Positions 35,222 through 43,524 of a stretch of 64,000 bases of DNA are shown here, in pieces. This DNA comes from JBOGUF01 sp050696075 (GTDB taxonomy: Bacteria; Chloroflexota; Chloroflexia; Thermomicrobiales; UBA6265). Where the stretch lies: positions 66,467 to 130,466 of the forward strand of contig JBOGUF010000216.1 of assembly GCA_050696075.1 (NCBI GenBank), written 5' to 3'. How positions within the stretch are numbered: position 1 is the first letter of the stretch; each line of letters starts with the position of its first letter. The position numbers were made by a program, and so were the translations under genes. Under the pieces are notes generated by a model. The model was not told where the DNA came from. It made no database searches and worked only from the letters and a program-made list of their open reading frames with translations.

Positions 35222-36350
35222 TCATTTTGGTAGCCCTTCAGCAGAAGGTGATCTTACCGCGTTGAGACGCGGAATGGTGCGACGTTCAAGCACGACAACC
35301 GCGATCATCCCGATCAGCACGGCAAACCACAAGGTAGCGAACCGGATGATGAGCGTCGCGGCCACCGCCACCGTGCGGCTCATGGCCTCGTCGTCGACAA
35401 GCAACAGCAACATGCCGGCAACGCTCGCATCGGCGACGCCGATCCCGCCCGGTAACATCGACGCACCGCCGGCCAGAGTAGAAACGGCCAGGACAAAGGT
35501 CGCCGTGAGGAGCACGTGCCAGCCACTCTCCATTCCCAATCCGGTCAGCACAAGATAGAACGCCAGGCACTCGCCCATTCACGAGATGAGCCCGAGCCCA
35601 ACCGCGCGCGTCAGTGGACGTGGATTGAACAAGACGGAACACGCCCGGACGAACGCGATAGCGTGATCGACCATCGTCCCAACCACTTCCCAGTGTTCCA
35701 CGCGCGCGAGGCATCGGGGACATGGGCGGATGGCTCCTTCCCGTGGCTCAGCAGTGTTCCACGCGCGCGAGGCATCGGGCAAGGAAGTCGGGTCGTTGGA
35801 GCGCGGCGAGCGCGAGAACGCAGAGAACGGCGATAAAGGCGAGGAAGGGACGGCCGTAGGTGAAGGAACTCAAGCCCGCGGCCGCGAGGAGGAGAAGAGC
35901 GAAGGCGTCCGTAATCCGCTCGGCGGCGATAATGGCGCTGGTGCGATTGACCGCCACGCCGGTCAGTCGCCGCAGGTAGACTGACTTGATGAGTTCTCCA
36001 ACCTTGCCGGGGGTGAGCGACATCGAGAAACCGGCGAGGAAGACGAGTAAGCTGGTTGTCGCTGGCAGGCGTGGGACGGAGAGGCAACGGAGATACATCT
36101 CCCACTTAACAAAGCGCCACCCGTAGTTCCAAAGCGTCAAGGCGACGATCGGCGGCGCCAGCCACCAGTTGAAGTGTCCGAGCGCGGAGGCGATGTCTCG
36201 CGCGTCTCCGATCAGCACGAGTGTGGTCAAGACAAACGCCGCGAGTATCGCGCCGGCGCCGATGCGCCGCGCGGTCACTCTCTCGGGCGCGGCCGCGGAT
36301 TTCGGATCGGTTTGGGCGCGGTCAGCCGCCGAGCCGGGGGTCGAGGGCAT
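35222..36350 (-). pseudogene. Broken flippase-like (LPG synthase TM / UPF0104) gene
   Basis: Remnant of a polytopic membrane protein of the lysylphosphatidylglycerol-synthase TM family. The N-terminal part carries W-R-x-x-K-W-E-M-Y-L, L-T-P-G-K-V-G-E-L-I-K and N-R-T-S-A-I-I-A-A-E-R-I-T-D; the C-terminal part has the family signature L-P-G-G-I-G-V-A-D-A. Two lesions: a 61-base insertion at about 35691-35751 that shifts the frame and gives an early TGA, and a TGA at 35579-35581 where the family has Trp (G-L-I-S-stop-M-G-E-C). Removing the 61 bases restores the frame as far as that TGA. The start, ATG 36350 or GTG 36278, overlaps the end of the upstream oppC-like gene. Confidence 0.85.
35691..35779. 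repeat. 28-bp direct repeats flanking a 33-bp insert
   Basis: An identical 28-base sequence, beginning CAGTGTTCCACGCG and ending AGGCATCGGG, occurs at 35691-35718 and 35752-35779. The flanking bases differ, so the duplication is exactly 28. Between are 33 bases (35719-35751) beginning GACATGGG. The period is 61. Repeat and spacer lengths, partial palindrome (CC-A-CGCGCGCG-A-GG) and the resemblance to GTGTTCC-type repeats match a single type I-E CRISPR repeat-spacer unit. No cas gene is in the window. Confidence 0.85.
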
Positions 36351-37251
36351 CGCGCAGTCCGTTTCCAACCAGATTGATCGACAGCACGGTGATGTAGATC
36401 AAGAGTCCCGGGAAGAAGACGTTTGTCCAGTTTTGGCGGTAGAACTGGTTTGCCTCTTCGAGCATATTGCCCCACGACGGCGTCGGAATCCGCACGCCCA
36501 GCCCGATGAAACTGAGCACGGCTTCGGTCAGAATGAAGCCGGGGATCACCAGCGAGATCCAGACGACGATCGTTGGGACCACGTTCGGCAGGATGTGGCG
36601 GAAGAGGACGCGCCAGTTCGACGCGCCCAAGAGACGGGCGGCTTCGACGAACTCCCGGTGGCGCAGGGCCATGACCTCACCGCGAATCAGCCGGGCGACG
36701 CCGGGCCAGCTTACCGTCGCGATTACGAAGGCCAGGGCGATGTACCCCGGACGATAGAGCGCTGCAATCAGGATGAGCAGGGCCAACGACGGGATGCTGA
36801 GCAGCACGTCGACCAGTCGCATCAGGATCGCATCGGTCGCACGGCCGAAGTAGCCAGCGGTCGCGCCGATCGTCCCGCCAATCACCAAGGTAGCGAGCGA
36901 CGTTAGGACAGCCACGAGCAGTGAGACGCGTCCACCGTAGGCGAGACGGGTGAGGATGTCTCGGCCGTTGCCATCGCTGCCGAGGATGTACCCCTGTTCG
37001 CCCGGCTTGGCCAGCGCGCCCTCAAGCTGATTCTCCGCATATGAGAAACCGGTCACGTACTTGGAGATGAGTCCAGCGCCGAGAACGAAGATGAGGATCG
37101 CCGCTACGACAAAAAGGGCCGCCAGCGAAACCTTATTGCGGCGAAACCGTCGCCAAGCACGCGCCGTGGGTTTTGACGTGTGAAGTGCATCCAGGCCAGG
37201 AGCAGTGTCGGAGACAGATCGACTTGTCTTGGCTGTGGCGCGGTCATTCAT
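36322..37251 (-). CDS. Peptide/nickel-type ABC transporter permease, DppC/OppC-like (second pair)
   Basis: A 309-residue inner-membrane permease subunit. It has the OppC_N-like first helix (about 40-62), a periplasmic loop with the D-x-N-G-R-D-I-L-T-R signature, five further helices, and the EAA loop (E-A-A-R-L-L-G-A-x-x-x-R-V-L-F-R-H-I-L-P-N near 205-225) that contacts the ATPase. The C-terminus ends L-R-D-A-L-D-P-R-L. It overlaps the oppB-like gene upstream by eight bases, so the two are made together. Substrate is unknown; dipeptides, oligopeptides or other small solutes are possible. Confidence 0.9.
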   Translation of the reverse strand: MNDRATAKTSRSVSDTAPGLDALHTSKPTARAWRRFRRNKVSLAALFVVAAILIFVLGAGLISKYVTGFSYAENQLEGALAKPGEQGYILGSDGNGRDILTRLAYGGRVSLLVAVLTSLATLVIGGTIGATAGYFGRATDAILMRLVDVLLSIPSLALLILIAALYRPGYIALAFVIATVSWPGVARLIRGEVMALRHREFVEAARLLGASNWRVLFRHILPNVVPTIVVWISLVIPGFILTEAVLSFIGLGVRIPTPSWGNMLEEANQFYRQNWTNVFFPGLLIYITVLSINLVGNGLRDALDPRLGG

Positions 37252-38212
37252 AGTGGATGCGAGGATCGAGAACGCGATAAAGCACGTCGGCGAGCAGGTT
37301 GCCGATCATCGTTAGCAGGGCGAAGATGAGCGTGGCGCCCATGATAAGGGTGTAATCGCTCCGCTGTACCGCCTGCAATGTGAGGCGCCCCATCCCGTTC
37401 CACGCGAAGATCTGTTCGACTAAGAACGCGCCCCCGAACAGTTCGGGAATGGTCAATCCGACCAACGTGATGAGCGGAATCATAGCGTTGCGGAATGCGT
37501 GGCTGTAGACCACCGCGCGATCGCGGAGACCCTTGGCGCGCGCGGTCAGAATGTAGTCTTGGCGGATCACCTCGAGCATGGACGAGCGAACATAGCGCGT
37601 CCAGCTCGCTATCTGGACCAGCGCCAGCGAGAGGACCGGCAGGACCATATGCTCGATACGGTCCAATATGCCGGCATCGGTCCGCAAGTCTCGCATGCCG
37701 CCGATCGGGAGGGCCGGTAGCCCCCACTCTTGGAACTTGACCGCGAAGAGAATGATGAGCAGGAGCGCGAGCCAAAAGGAAGGCAAGGCATAGGCGGCGA
37801 CCGAGCCGATGGTCGTGAGGTGGTCGAAGAGCGAATTGTGCCGAGTTGCGGAGAGGACGCCAAGCGGCACGGCGAGCGCTAGTGCGACAAGGAGTGCGGC
37901 GCCTGTCAAGAGGAGGGTATTCGGCAACACGCCCAGGATCCGGTCGAGGACCGGCGTCGAGTTGGTCATGGAGATGCCGAGGTCACCGCGTAAGACGTGG
38001 CCGAGCCAGATCACGTATCGCTCGGGCCACGGCTCGTCCAGGCCCAGGTTGCGCTTGATGCGTTCGATGTCCTCTGGGCGCATACGAGGATTGAATTGGT
38101 AGCCCGTGACCGGGCTACCTGGCACGAGATTGACGATCGCGAAGGTGAGGAAGGTGATGCCGAGCAGGAGCGGCGGAATCTGAAGCAGGCGAAGGAGAAT
38201 CAGGCGGCCCAT
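37244..38212 (-). CDS. Peptide/nickel-type ABC transporter permease, DppB/OppB-like (second pair)
   Basis: A 322-residue permease with six transmembrane helices. It opens with the family N-terminus L-L-R-L-L-Q-I-P-P-L-L-L-G-I-T-F and contains N-L-G-L-D-E-P-W, G-D-L-G-I-S and the EAA-like loop A-R-A-K-G-L-R-D-R-A-V-V-Y-S-H-A-F-R-N. It ends with L-D-P-R-I-H-Y. It lies 17 bases after the first oppC-like gene and overlaps its own oppC partner. It has no neighbouring binding protein or ATPase of its own. Confidence 0.9.
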   Translation of the reverse strand: MGRLILLRLLQIPPLLLGITFLTFAIVNLVPGSPVTGYQFNPRMRPEDIERIKRNLGLDEPWPERYVIWLGHVLRGDLGISMTNSTPVLDRILGVLPNTLLLTGAALLVALALAVPLGVLSATRHNSLFDHLTTIGSVAAYALPSFWLALLLIILFAVKFQEWGLPALPIGGMRDLRTDAGILDRIEHMVLPVLSLALVQIASWTRYVRSSMLEVIRQDYILTARAKGLRDRAVVYSHAFRNAMIPLITLVGLTIPELFGGAFLVEQIFAWNGMGRLTLQAVQRSDYTLIMGATLIFALLTMIGNLLADVLYRVLDPRIHYE

Positions 38213-38229
38213 CCGATTGACTGCCGGTC

Positions 38230-39189
38230 TTACTGGTTGAGGCGCGGATCGAGCGCGTCCCGGAGGCCGGTGCCGACGAGGTTGATCGAGAGCACGGTGA
38301 TGTAGATGGCGAACCCCGGGATGAAAATGAGAGTCCAGGACTGCCGCAAAAATTGCTTAGCGTCCTGAAGCATGTTGCCCCAAGATGGCGTTGGGGTGCG
38401 GACGCCGAGACCAAGATAGCTGAGCGCGGCCTCGGTCAGAATGAGGGCCGGAACAACGATTGACGCCCAGACGACGATGATCGGGATCACATTGGGGAAG
38501 AGGTGCTTGAGTAAGATGCGGCTGTTCGACGAGCCGATGACCCGTGCCGCGTCAATATAGTCCCGGTTCTTGAGCGACAGCACTTCAGCGCGGATCAGGC
38601 GCGCGATTCCGGCCCAGCTGAGTAGCGCGATGAAGAGCGCCAATACCAGCGGGCTCGGCTGGTAGAAGGACGACAGGACGATAAGCAGAACAAGCGATGG
38701 AATTGAGAGAAGGACGTCGGCAAGCCGCATTGCAATAGAGTCGATGATGCCACCGAAGTAGCCAGCCGCGGCGCCGATGGTGCCCCCAATGACGAGGATA
38801 GATGCGGTCGCCAGGACAGCGATCATCAGCGAGATGCGTCCGCCATAGGCAAGTCGAGTCAGCACGTCACGGCCGTTGCCGTCCGCGCCGAGGATGTAGT
38901 CACCTGTAAATGGCGGTGTCAGTTTTTCGGCAAGGTGATTTTCGGTGAAGGTAAAGTGGGTCACGTATCGGCTGAGCAGATCGGCACTCAGAATGAAGAG
39001 GATGATCAGCACCACCATGGCTAGCGCGGCGACTGAGACGCTGTTCTGGCGATATCGACGCCAGGCACGGCGCCAGAAGCCCGGTGCGCTGGAGAGTTTC
39101 GAGCGCCGAAGCCCGTCTATGATAGGAGCGGTCGGACGGATGGCGGCGCCCTCTACGGTTGCCATGAGCTGGTCGGTTTGTTGCGCCAT
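38230..39189 (-). CDS. Peptide/nickel-type ABC transporter permease, DppC/OppC-like (first pair)
   Basis: A 319-residue permease closely related to the second-pair OppC (same D-G-N-G-R-D-V-L-T-R-L-A-Y-G-G and S-W-G-N-M-L motifs), which points to local gene duplication. The EAA loop reads A-A-R-V-I-G-S-S-N-S-R-I-L-L-K-H-L-F-P-N. ATG 39189 is chosen because GGGAG lies nine bases upstream; ATG 39219 is possible. It follows its oppB partner by about 55 bases. Confidence 0.9.
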   Translation of the reverse strand: MAQQTDQLMATVEGAAIRPTAPIIDGLRRSKLSSAPGFWRRAWRRYRQNSVSVAALAMVVLIILFILSADLLSRYVTHFTFTENHLAEKLTPPFTGDYILGADGNGRDVLTRLAYGGRISLMIAVLATASILVIGGTIGAAAGYFGGIIDSIAMRLADVLLSIPSLVLLIVLSSFYQPSPLVLALFIALLSWAGIARLIRAEVLSLKNRDYIDAARVIGSSNSRILLKHLFPNVIPIIVVWASIVVPALILTEAALSYLGLGVRTPTPSWGNMLQDAKQFLRQSWTLIFIPGFAIYITVLSINLVGTGLRDALDPRLNQ

Positions 39190-39243
39190 GCCGAGCGTCT
39201 CCCGCGAACAAAGTGGCACGAGCCCGCGCCGGATGAGACCGCG

Positions 39244-40209
39244 TTAGTCGAAACGAATCCGTGGATCAAACATGACGTACATGATATCCGCTAAGAGGTT
39301 GCCGATCATGACGAGCGCCGCAAAGAGGAGTGTCGTGCCCATCACCACGGTGAAGTCCTTGTCGTTGATCGCGGTGATGACAAGCCTACCCATTCCAGGA
39401 TAGGCGAACACATTTTCGACGACGAGCGATCCGGCGAACAACTCGGGAATGCTCAGGCCGACCAAGGTAATCAACGGCAGCAGCGCATTCCGGAAGCCAT
39501 GGCTGTAAAGGACCACGCGCTCCCTGAGACCCTTGGCCGACGCGGTGCGCATGTAATCCTGGCGGATCACTTCGAGCATCGACGATCGAATATAGACAAC
39601 CCACCCCGCCAGTTGCGGCAAAGCAAGGGCCGTTACCGGGAGAACCAGGTGTTTGGCACGGTCGAGCACATCGCCGTCTCCTCGGAGATCACGGACGCCG
39701 CCTACGGGCAACGAGGGAAGACCCCATTCCCTAAATTTCACCGAGAAGAGGATGATCAGCAATAGGCCAAGCCAGACGGTCGGCACGGCGAATCCGGCGA
39801 CCGCGGAGACAGTCGCAAACCGGTCAAAGAGCGAGTTGCGACGGACCGCCGCATAGATACCGATCGGGACGGCGATAAAGAAGGCGACGATGACCGATAG
39901 TCCGGAGAGCAATAAGGTATTCGGAAGCACCGCGAGGACGCGATCTCGCACCGGGGCGTAGGTGATCATCGATACGCCGAGATCGCCCTGCACGACGTTC
40001 CCGACCCAAACGAAATACCGCTTGTAGAGCGGTTCATCGAGGCCAAGGTTTGACCTTAGCCGCTGGATGTCCTCGGGCTTGACACGGCTGTCGAATTCAA
40101 GATTGGCGAGAGGACTGCCCGAGGCATTGATGATCACGAACGAGATCAGCGTCACCCCGAACAGGAGCGGGATCAATTGCATCAGACGGCGGAAGATGAA
40201 TGCAGTCAT
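39244..40209 (-). CDS. Peptide/nickel-type ABC transporter permease, DppB/OppB-like (first pair)
   Basis: A 321-residue permease with six helices, N-L-G-L-D-E-P-L, G-D-L-G-V-S and the cytoplasmic loop A-S-A-K-G-L-R-E-R-V-V-L-Y-S-H-G-F-R-N. It is the first permease after the Tat-exported binding protein and is separated from it by a strong hairpin (40285-40312). The near-identical ending M-F-D-P-R-I is typical of OppB proteins. Confidence 0.9.
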   Translation of the reverse strand: MTAFIFRRLMQLIPLLFGVTLISFVIINASGSPLANLEFDSRVKPEDIQRLRSNLGLDEPLYKRYFVWVGNVVQGDLGVSMITYAPVRDRVLAVLPNTLLLSGLSVIVAFFIAVPIGIYAAVRRNSLFDRFATVSAVAGFAVPTVWLGLLLIILFSVKFREWGLPSLPVGGVRDLRGDGDVLDRAKHLVLPVTALALPQLAGWVVYIRSSMLEVIRQDYMRTASAKGLRERVVLYSHGFRNALLPLITLVGLSIPELFAGSLVVENVFAYPGMGRLVITAINDKDFTVVMGTTLLFAALVMIGNLLADIMYVMFDPRIRFD

Positions 40210-40284
40210 GGCAGGGATCCTTCATCTCTCCGCGCTGCCGACGCTGGTTTGGCGAGCAATGAGCGGGGGAACTGAGATCGAAGT

Positions 40285-40312
40285 GCGCCGGGGACGAAGC
40301 TGTCCCCGGCGC
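40285..40312 (-). terminator. Hairpin between binding-protein and permease genes (first system)
   Basis: A perfect 11-bp stem, arms GCGCCGGGGAC and its complement, six-base loop. No long T-run follows on the minus strand, so it may be a partial terminator or an mRNA stabiliser that raises binding-protein over permease levels. Confidence 0.55.
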
Positions 40313-40326
40313 AAGTGGCGCGTTGC

Positions 40327-42144
40327 CTATTCCTCAACCCAGAGGAAGGGCAGCGGCCACAGGAAACCGGCCTGTGCGTTCGGCGCGTAGTTATGCACGC
40401 GAACGTTGTAGCCGGTGCGATCCTTGCGGAACCAGAGGATACCGACTGGAAGGTCCTCGTTGACGATGTTGCTCGCCTCGATGAGCAACTGGCGGCGGGC
40501 CTCTGGATCGATTTCGCGGCTTGCCCGCGCGGCGAGTTCGTCATAGTCCGGATTGGAGTACTTCATCGCGTTGAAGCCCTGCTTGTAGTTGTTCGTGGCG
40601 AACATTGCCGTTTGGTCGCCGGTGGCGTCCCAATTGAAGCCGAGGAAGCAGACGGCGTAGTCGAAGTTCTCGACCAGGGCCGGAACCAGGACCGTGTCGA
40701 AGTCGACCGGGTTCGGCGTCACCGCCGCGCCGACCGCGCCCCATGCTTCTTGGACATAAGCGATGATCTGGTCGGAAGTCGCGGAGCCGCTGCCGTACAT
40801 GATCTCGAACTCGAGCTTGTTGCCGTCGAGCTCCAGGACGCCGTCGCCGTCTTCATCTACCCAGCCTGCCTCGGCAAGCAACGCCATGGCCTGTTCCGGA
40901 TCGTAGTTGTAGACGGTCGTGATCTGATCAGGCGCGTAGGCCAGCGAGAGGATCGGCTGCGTGCCGTTGGCGACCTCGGCATAGCCGAGCATGACGTTGT
41001 CGACCAAAGACTGCCGGTCGAGCGCATAGAAGAGCGCCTGGCGGGTGCGGGCATCCTGGAAGAGCGGCGTCTTCTCCGGGTCCAGGTTGTAGCCGTACCA
41101 ACTGAAGCTATAGGTATCGTAGAGCGCAACCTCAAGCGAGTCCTCGGACTGAACCGATTCGACGTCCGCCGGCGGCACGCCGTCGTAGATGTCGATGTTG
41201 CCAGCGCGCAACGCCTCGATCGCGGACGTTTCGTCCGGCCAGGTCTGGAAGATGAAGGTGTCGATCGTTGGCGCCTGGCTGGCGACCGTGTCCCAGTAGT
41301 TCTCGTTGCGAACAAAGGTCGCGGTGCCCTCGCCTTCGTTCAGCTCCTGGAAGACGAACGGGCCGCTGCCGATGACCCGCGCCGGATCGGCGCCGGTGCT
41401 ACCAGCATCGGTCTGCCACTGATCAAACGGGACACTTTCCCAGATGTGCTTGGCGACGATCGGGCAGTAGAAGTTGCCGAGGAAGACCACTTGGGCCAGA
41501 ACGTCGCTTGACACGACCTGAACCGTTTGGTCGTCCACCTTGGTGTACGAGGCGACCGTATCGTTGAAACTCCCCGTGTAGGAACTGCCGGTGAGCGGAT
41601 CGGACTGCGCGTCCATGCTGAAGATCACGTCGTCGGCGGTCAGTGGAGTGCCATCGTGCCAGACGGCGTTCGAGTTGAGGTGGAAGGTATAGGTCTTGCC
41701 GTCCTCGGCGATCTCCCAGAAGTCAGCGAGACCCGGCACGTATTGGCCGTCGATCGGACTTGAGGCGACGAGTGTCTCGTAAACCAACGCCAGCACCGGG
41801 TTAGTCGGGCTGTTGTTGGAGATCATCATGTTCGTCGTGGTTAGATTCGACGACGCGATTTCGCCAAGGATCACGGTGCCGCCTTGACTGGCCGGCTCCT
41901 CCTTCGCCGTCCACCACTCGTTGAGCTGCGCCGCCCATTCCTCGCGATTGATCGAGGTGAATGCGGACGCGGCGCCGGGGGTCGCATCCTGCGCGGAAGC
42001 GGGCACCGCCCGGAGAAAGATCGAAAGCGACGCGGCCGAGATACCGAGCGCGCCGGCTCGGCGGACGAGCTCCCGGCGCGAGATCGCGCCGTGGCAGAAC
42101 TGCCGATAGAGCTCGTTCAGTTGGCTGACGGAATTCACAGACAT
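40327..42144 (-). CDS. Extracellular solute-binding protein family 5, Tat-exported (OppA/DppA-like)
   Basis: A 605-residue substrate receptor for an ABC importer of peptides or related solutes. The N-terminus (residues 20-52) has twin arginines in I-S-R-R-E-L-V-R-R-A, a hydrophobic segment and a P-A-S-A cleavage site before Q-D-A-T-P-G-A, which suggests Tat export. There is no lipobox Cys. The body has family-5 motifs (Y-x-F-x-L-x-x-x-x-x-W-H-D-G, F-x-x-x-A-R-x-A-L-x-Y-A-x-D-R) and a D-E-D-G-D-G loop. Start ATG 42144 follows AAGGAGAGG. A near-consensus promoter lies 370 bases upstream. Confidence 0.9.
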   Translation of the reverse strand: MSVNSVSQLNELYRQFCHGAISRRELVRRAGALGISAASLSIFLRAVPASAQDATPGAASAFTSINREEWAAQLNEWWTAKEEPASQGGTVILGEIASSNLTTTNMMISNNSPTNPVLALVYETLVASSPIDGQYVPGLADFWEIAEDGKTYTFHLNSNAVWHDGTPLTADDVIFSMDAQSDPLTGSSYTGSFNDTVASYTKVDDQTVQVVSSDVLAQVVFLGNFYCPIVAKHIWESVPFDQWQTDAGSTGADPARVIGSGPFVFQELNEGEGTATFVRNENYWDTVASQAPTIDTFIFQTWPDETSAIEALRAGNIDIYDGVPPADVESVQSEDSLEVALYDTYSFSWYGYNLDPEKTPLFQDARTRQALFYALDRQSLVDNVMLGYAEVANGTQPILSLAYAPDQITTVYNYDPEQAMALLAEAGWVDEDGDGVLELDGNKLEFEIMYGSGSATSDQIIAYVQEAWGAVGAAVTPNPVDFDTVLVPALVENFDYAVCFLGFNWDATGDQTAMFATNNYKQGFNAMKYSNPDYDELAARASREIDPEARRQLLIEASNIVNEDLPVGILWFRKDRTGYNVRVHNYAPNAQAGFLWPLPFLWVEE

Positions 42145-42675
42145 CCTCTCCTTTTGCTTCGTACATCGACCAGGCATGAGAACGGCGTTTTCCTACCAAC
42201 CTGGCAGAAGTCGGCCGCGTTGTCTTGAACAAAAGCGACGCTCATCTCCTCCATGCCACGACGTTGTGTCCTGTGAACGCACCGGGCGTTCAAACCTGGA
42301 TGCGTCCCACAAACCAAAGATGCCTCGGTCGCGAGCGCACTTTGACCATCGGGCCCCTTGTGTTGCACGCCCCCCGTATCCGACTGCAACAACCACCGTT
42401 CCTCGGTCATGTGACGCGTCGAGCCGAAGGAGATCGGCGCAGACTCGAGGAAGAGATCCCTGTCCAGAACTCTTGTCGTGGCGTGGTTGTCATCGTCTTG
42501 AGCGCCGGCGACACGGCCAGGGACTATAGGCACTACTGACGTTTAGTGTCAAGTCCGATAATTGCAGTGGCGGCTACCGTGGTTGCCTCTCCCTTCCACC
42601 GCTGGTAGCATCAACGCCAAGAGCGGGCCACTCGTCGGACCGTTATCGGCCGGTGCCTTCTACAGGAGACCCTTC
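42145..42675. other. Divergent region between oppA-like gene and larE
   Basis: 531 bases. The minus strand holds a near-consensus promoter (42523-42552) and a 370-base untranslated leader for the oppA-like gene, in which I see no riboswitch or T-box signature by eye. A 132-residue minus-strand frame crosses the leader but lacks family features and overlaps the oppA-like gene. The plus strand has AGGAG before the larE GTG. Nothing else is supported. Confidence 0.5.
42523..42552 (-). promoter_or_regulatory. Near-consensus promoter of the first opp operon
   Basis: On the minus strand: -35 TTGACA (rc of 42547-42552), 18-bp spacer, -10 TATAGT (rc of 42523-42528). This is the closest match to the sigma-70 consensus in the window. 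The transcript would begin near 42516. Confidence 0.75.
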
Positions 42676-43524
42676 GTGCAAGAACTCGCGGCCACCAAGT
42701 ACGGGCTCCTGCGTGACGCCGTCACGGGGATGGAATCGGTGCTGATCGCCTTTTCGGGAGGCGTGGACAGTACCCTGCTTCTCAAGGTGGCCCATGACGC
42801 ACTGGGCGATCGAGCCGTTGCTGCCAGCGGGCTTTCACAGACCTATGCGCCCGAGGAAATGGCCGAAGCGGAGCAAATTGCAGAGGAAATCGGCGTCCGC
42901 CACGTCGTCGTCTCGACGATGGAGTTGACCGATTCCCGGTATGCCGACAACACGCACCAGCGCTGTTTTTTCTGCAAGACCGAGCTCTACACGAAGCTGG
43001 CGGAACGCGCGAAGGAGCTGGGATGTGCCTTCGTTGCCGACGGCACAAACGCCGACGATGCGAGGGACTTTCGCCCCGGAATGCGGGCGGCGCATCAACT
43101 CGGCGTCCGCAGCCCTCTGCTAGAGGTTGGTTTGACAAAGGCCGAGATCCGCGAGATCTCGCTGGAGCTGGGATTGCCGACCTGGGACAAACCGGCGGCG
43201 GCGTGCCTTTCTTCTCGTTTCGCCTATGGGGACCCGATCACTGTGGAGAAGTTGCGTCAGGTGGCGGCTGCCGAGTCGTTTCTCCGTGGCCTCGGTTATC
43301 GAGGGTTTCGGGTGCGTCACGAGGGATTGACGGCCCGCCTCGAGTTTCCGCCTGAGGTAATGGCGGAGGTCCTGTCGCGCGGTGGGGAAATCGCTACGGG
43401 TGTGAGGGCAGCCGGATATCAATACGTCGCCTTGGATCTAGAAGGCTATCGGGCGGGCAGCTTGAACGAGGTGCTGAATGCGCGTCTCCAGTCGCGCGGA
43501 TTACGGCGCGCGGGCGCTCTTTGA
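42676..43524 (+). CDS. larE: ATP-dependent sulfur transferase LarE
   Basis: A PP-loop enzyme that inserts sulfur into the pyridinium precursor of the nickel-pincer nucleotide cofactor. From GTG 42676 (AGGAG eight bases upstream) it has 282 residues: S-G-G-V-D-S (27-32), C96-F-F-C99-K-T-E-L-Y, and C176 in A-A-C-L-S-S-R-F. L. plantarum LarE uses a single sacrificial Cys176. Here a C-x2-C plus C176 gives the three-cysteine pattern of LarE proteins that carry a 4Fe-4S cluster. The partner larB/larC genes are not in the window. Its end overlaps the Rrf2 gene by 47 bases. Confidence 0.88.
   Translation: MQELAATKYGLLRDAVTGMESVLIAFSGGVDSTLLLKVAHDALGDRAVAASGLSQTYAPEEMAEAEQIAEEIGVRHVVVSTMELTDSRYADNTHQRCFFCKTELYTKLAERAKELGCAFVADGTNADDARDFRPGMRAAHQLGVRSPLLEVGLTKAEIREISLELGLPTWDKPAAACLSSRFAYGDPITVEKLRQVAAAESFLRGLGYRGFRVRHEGLTARLEFPPEVMAEVLSRGGEIATGVRAAGYQYVALDLEGYRAGSLNEVLNARLQSRGLRRAGAL

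Noticed and set aside
35691..35779. Calling the 28+33 structure a functional CRISPR array
   Set aside because: Only one insert and two repeats exist, one copy is native coding sequence, and no leader or cas gene is nearby; it is reported as a possible integration fossil instead.
42135..42533. A 132-residue minus-strand frame spanning the leader of the oppA-like gene
   Set aside because: It overlaps the oppA-like start, has no family features and no convincing ribosome site; the leader is better read as untranslated.
42145..42552. T-box or riboswitch in the long leader of the oppA-like gene
   Set aside because: I looked for a T-box antiterminator consensus and found only GGTGGTTG-like noise; no known riboswitch core is evident.
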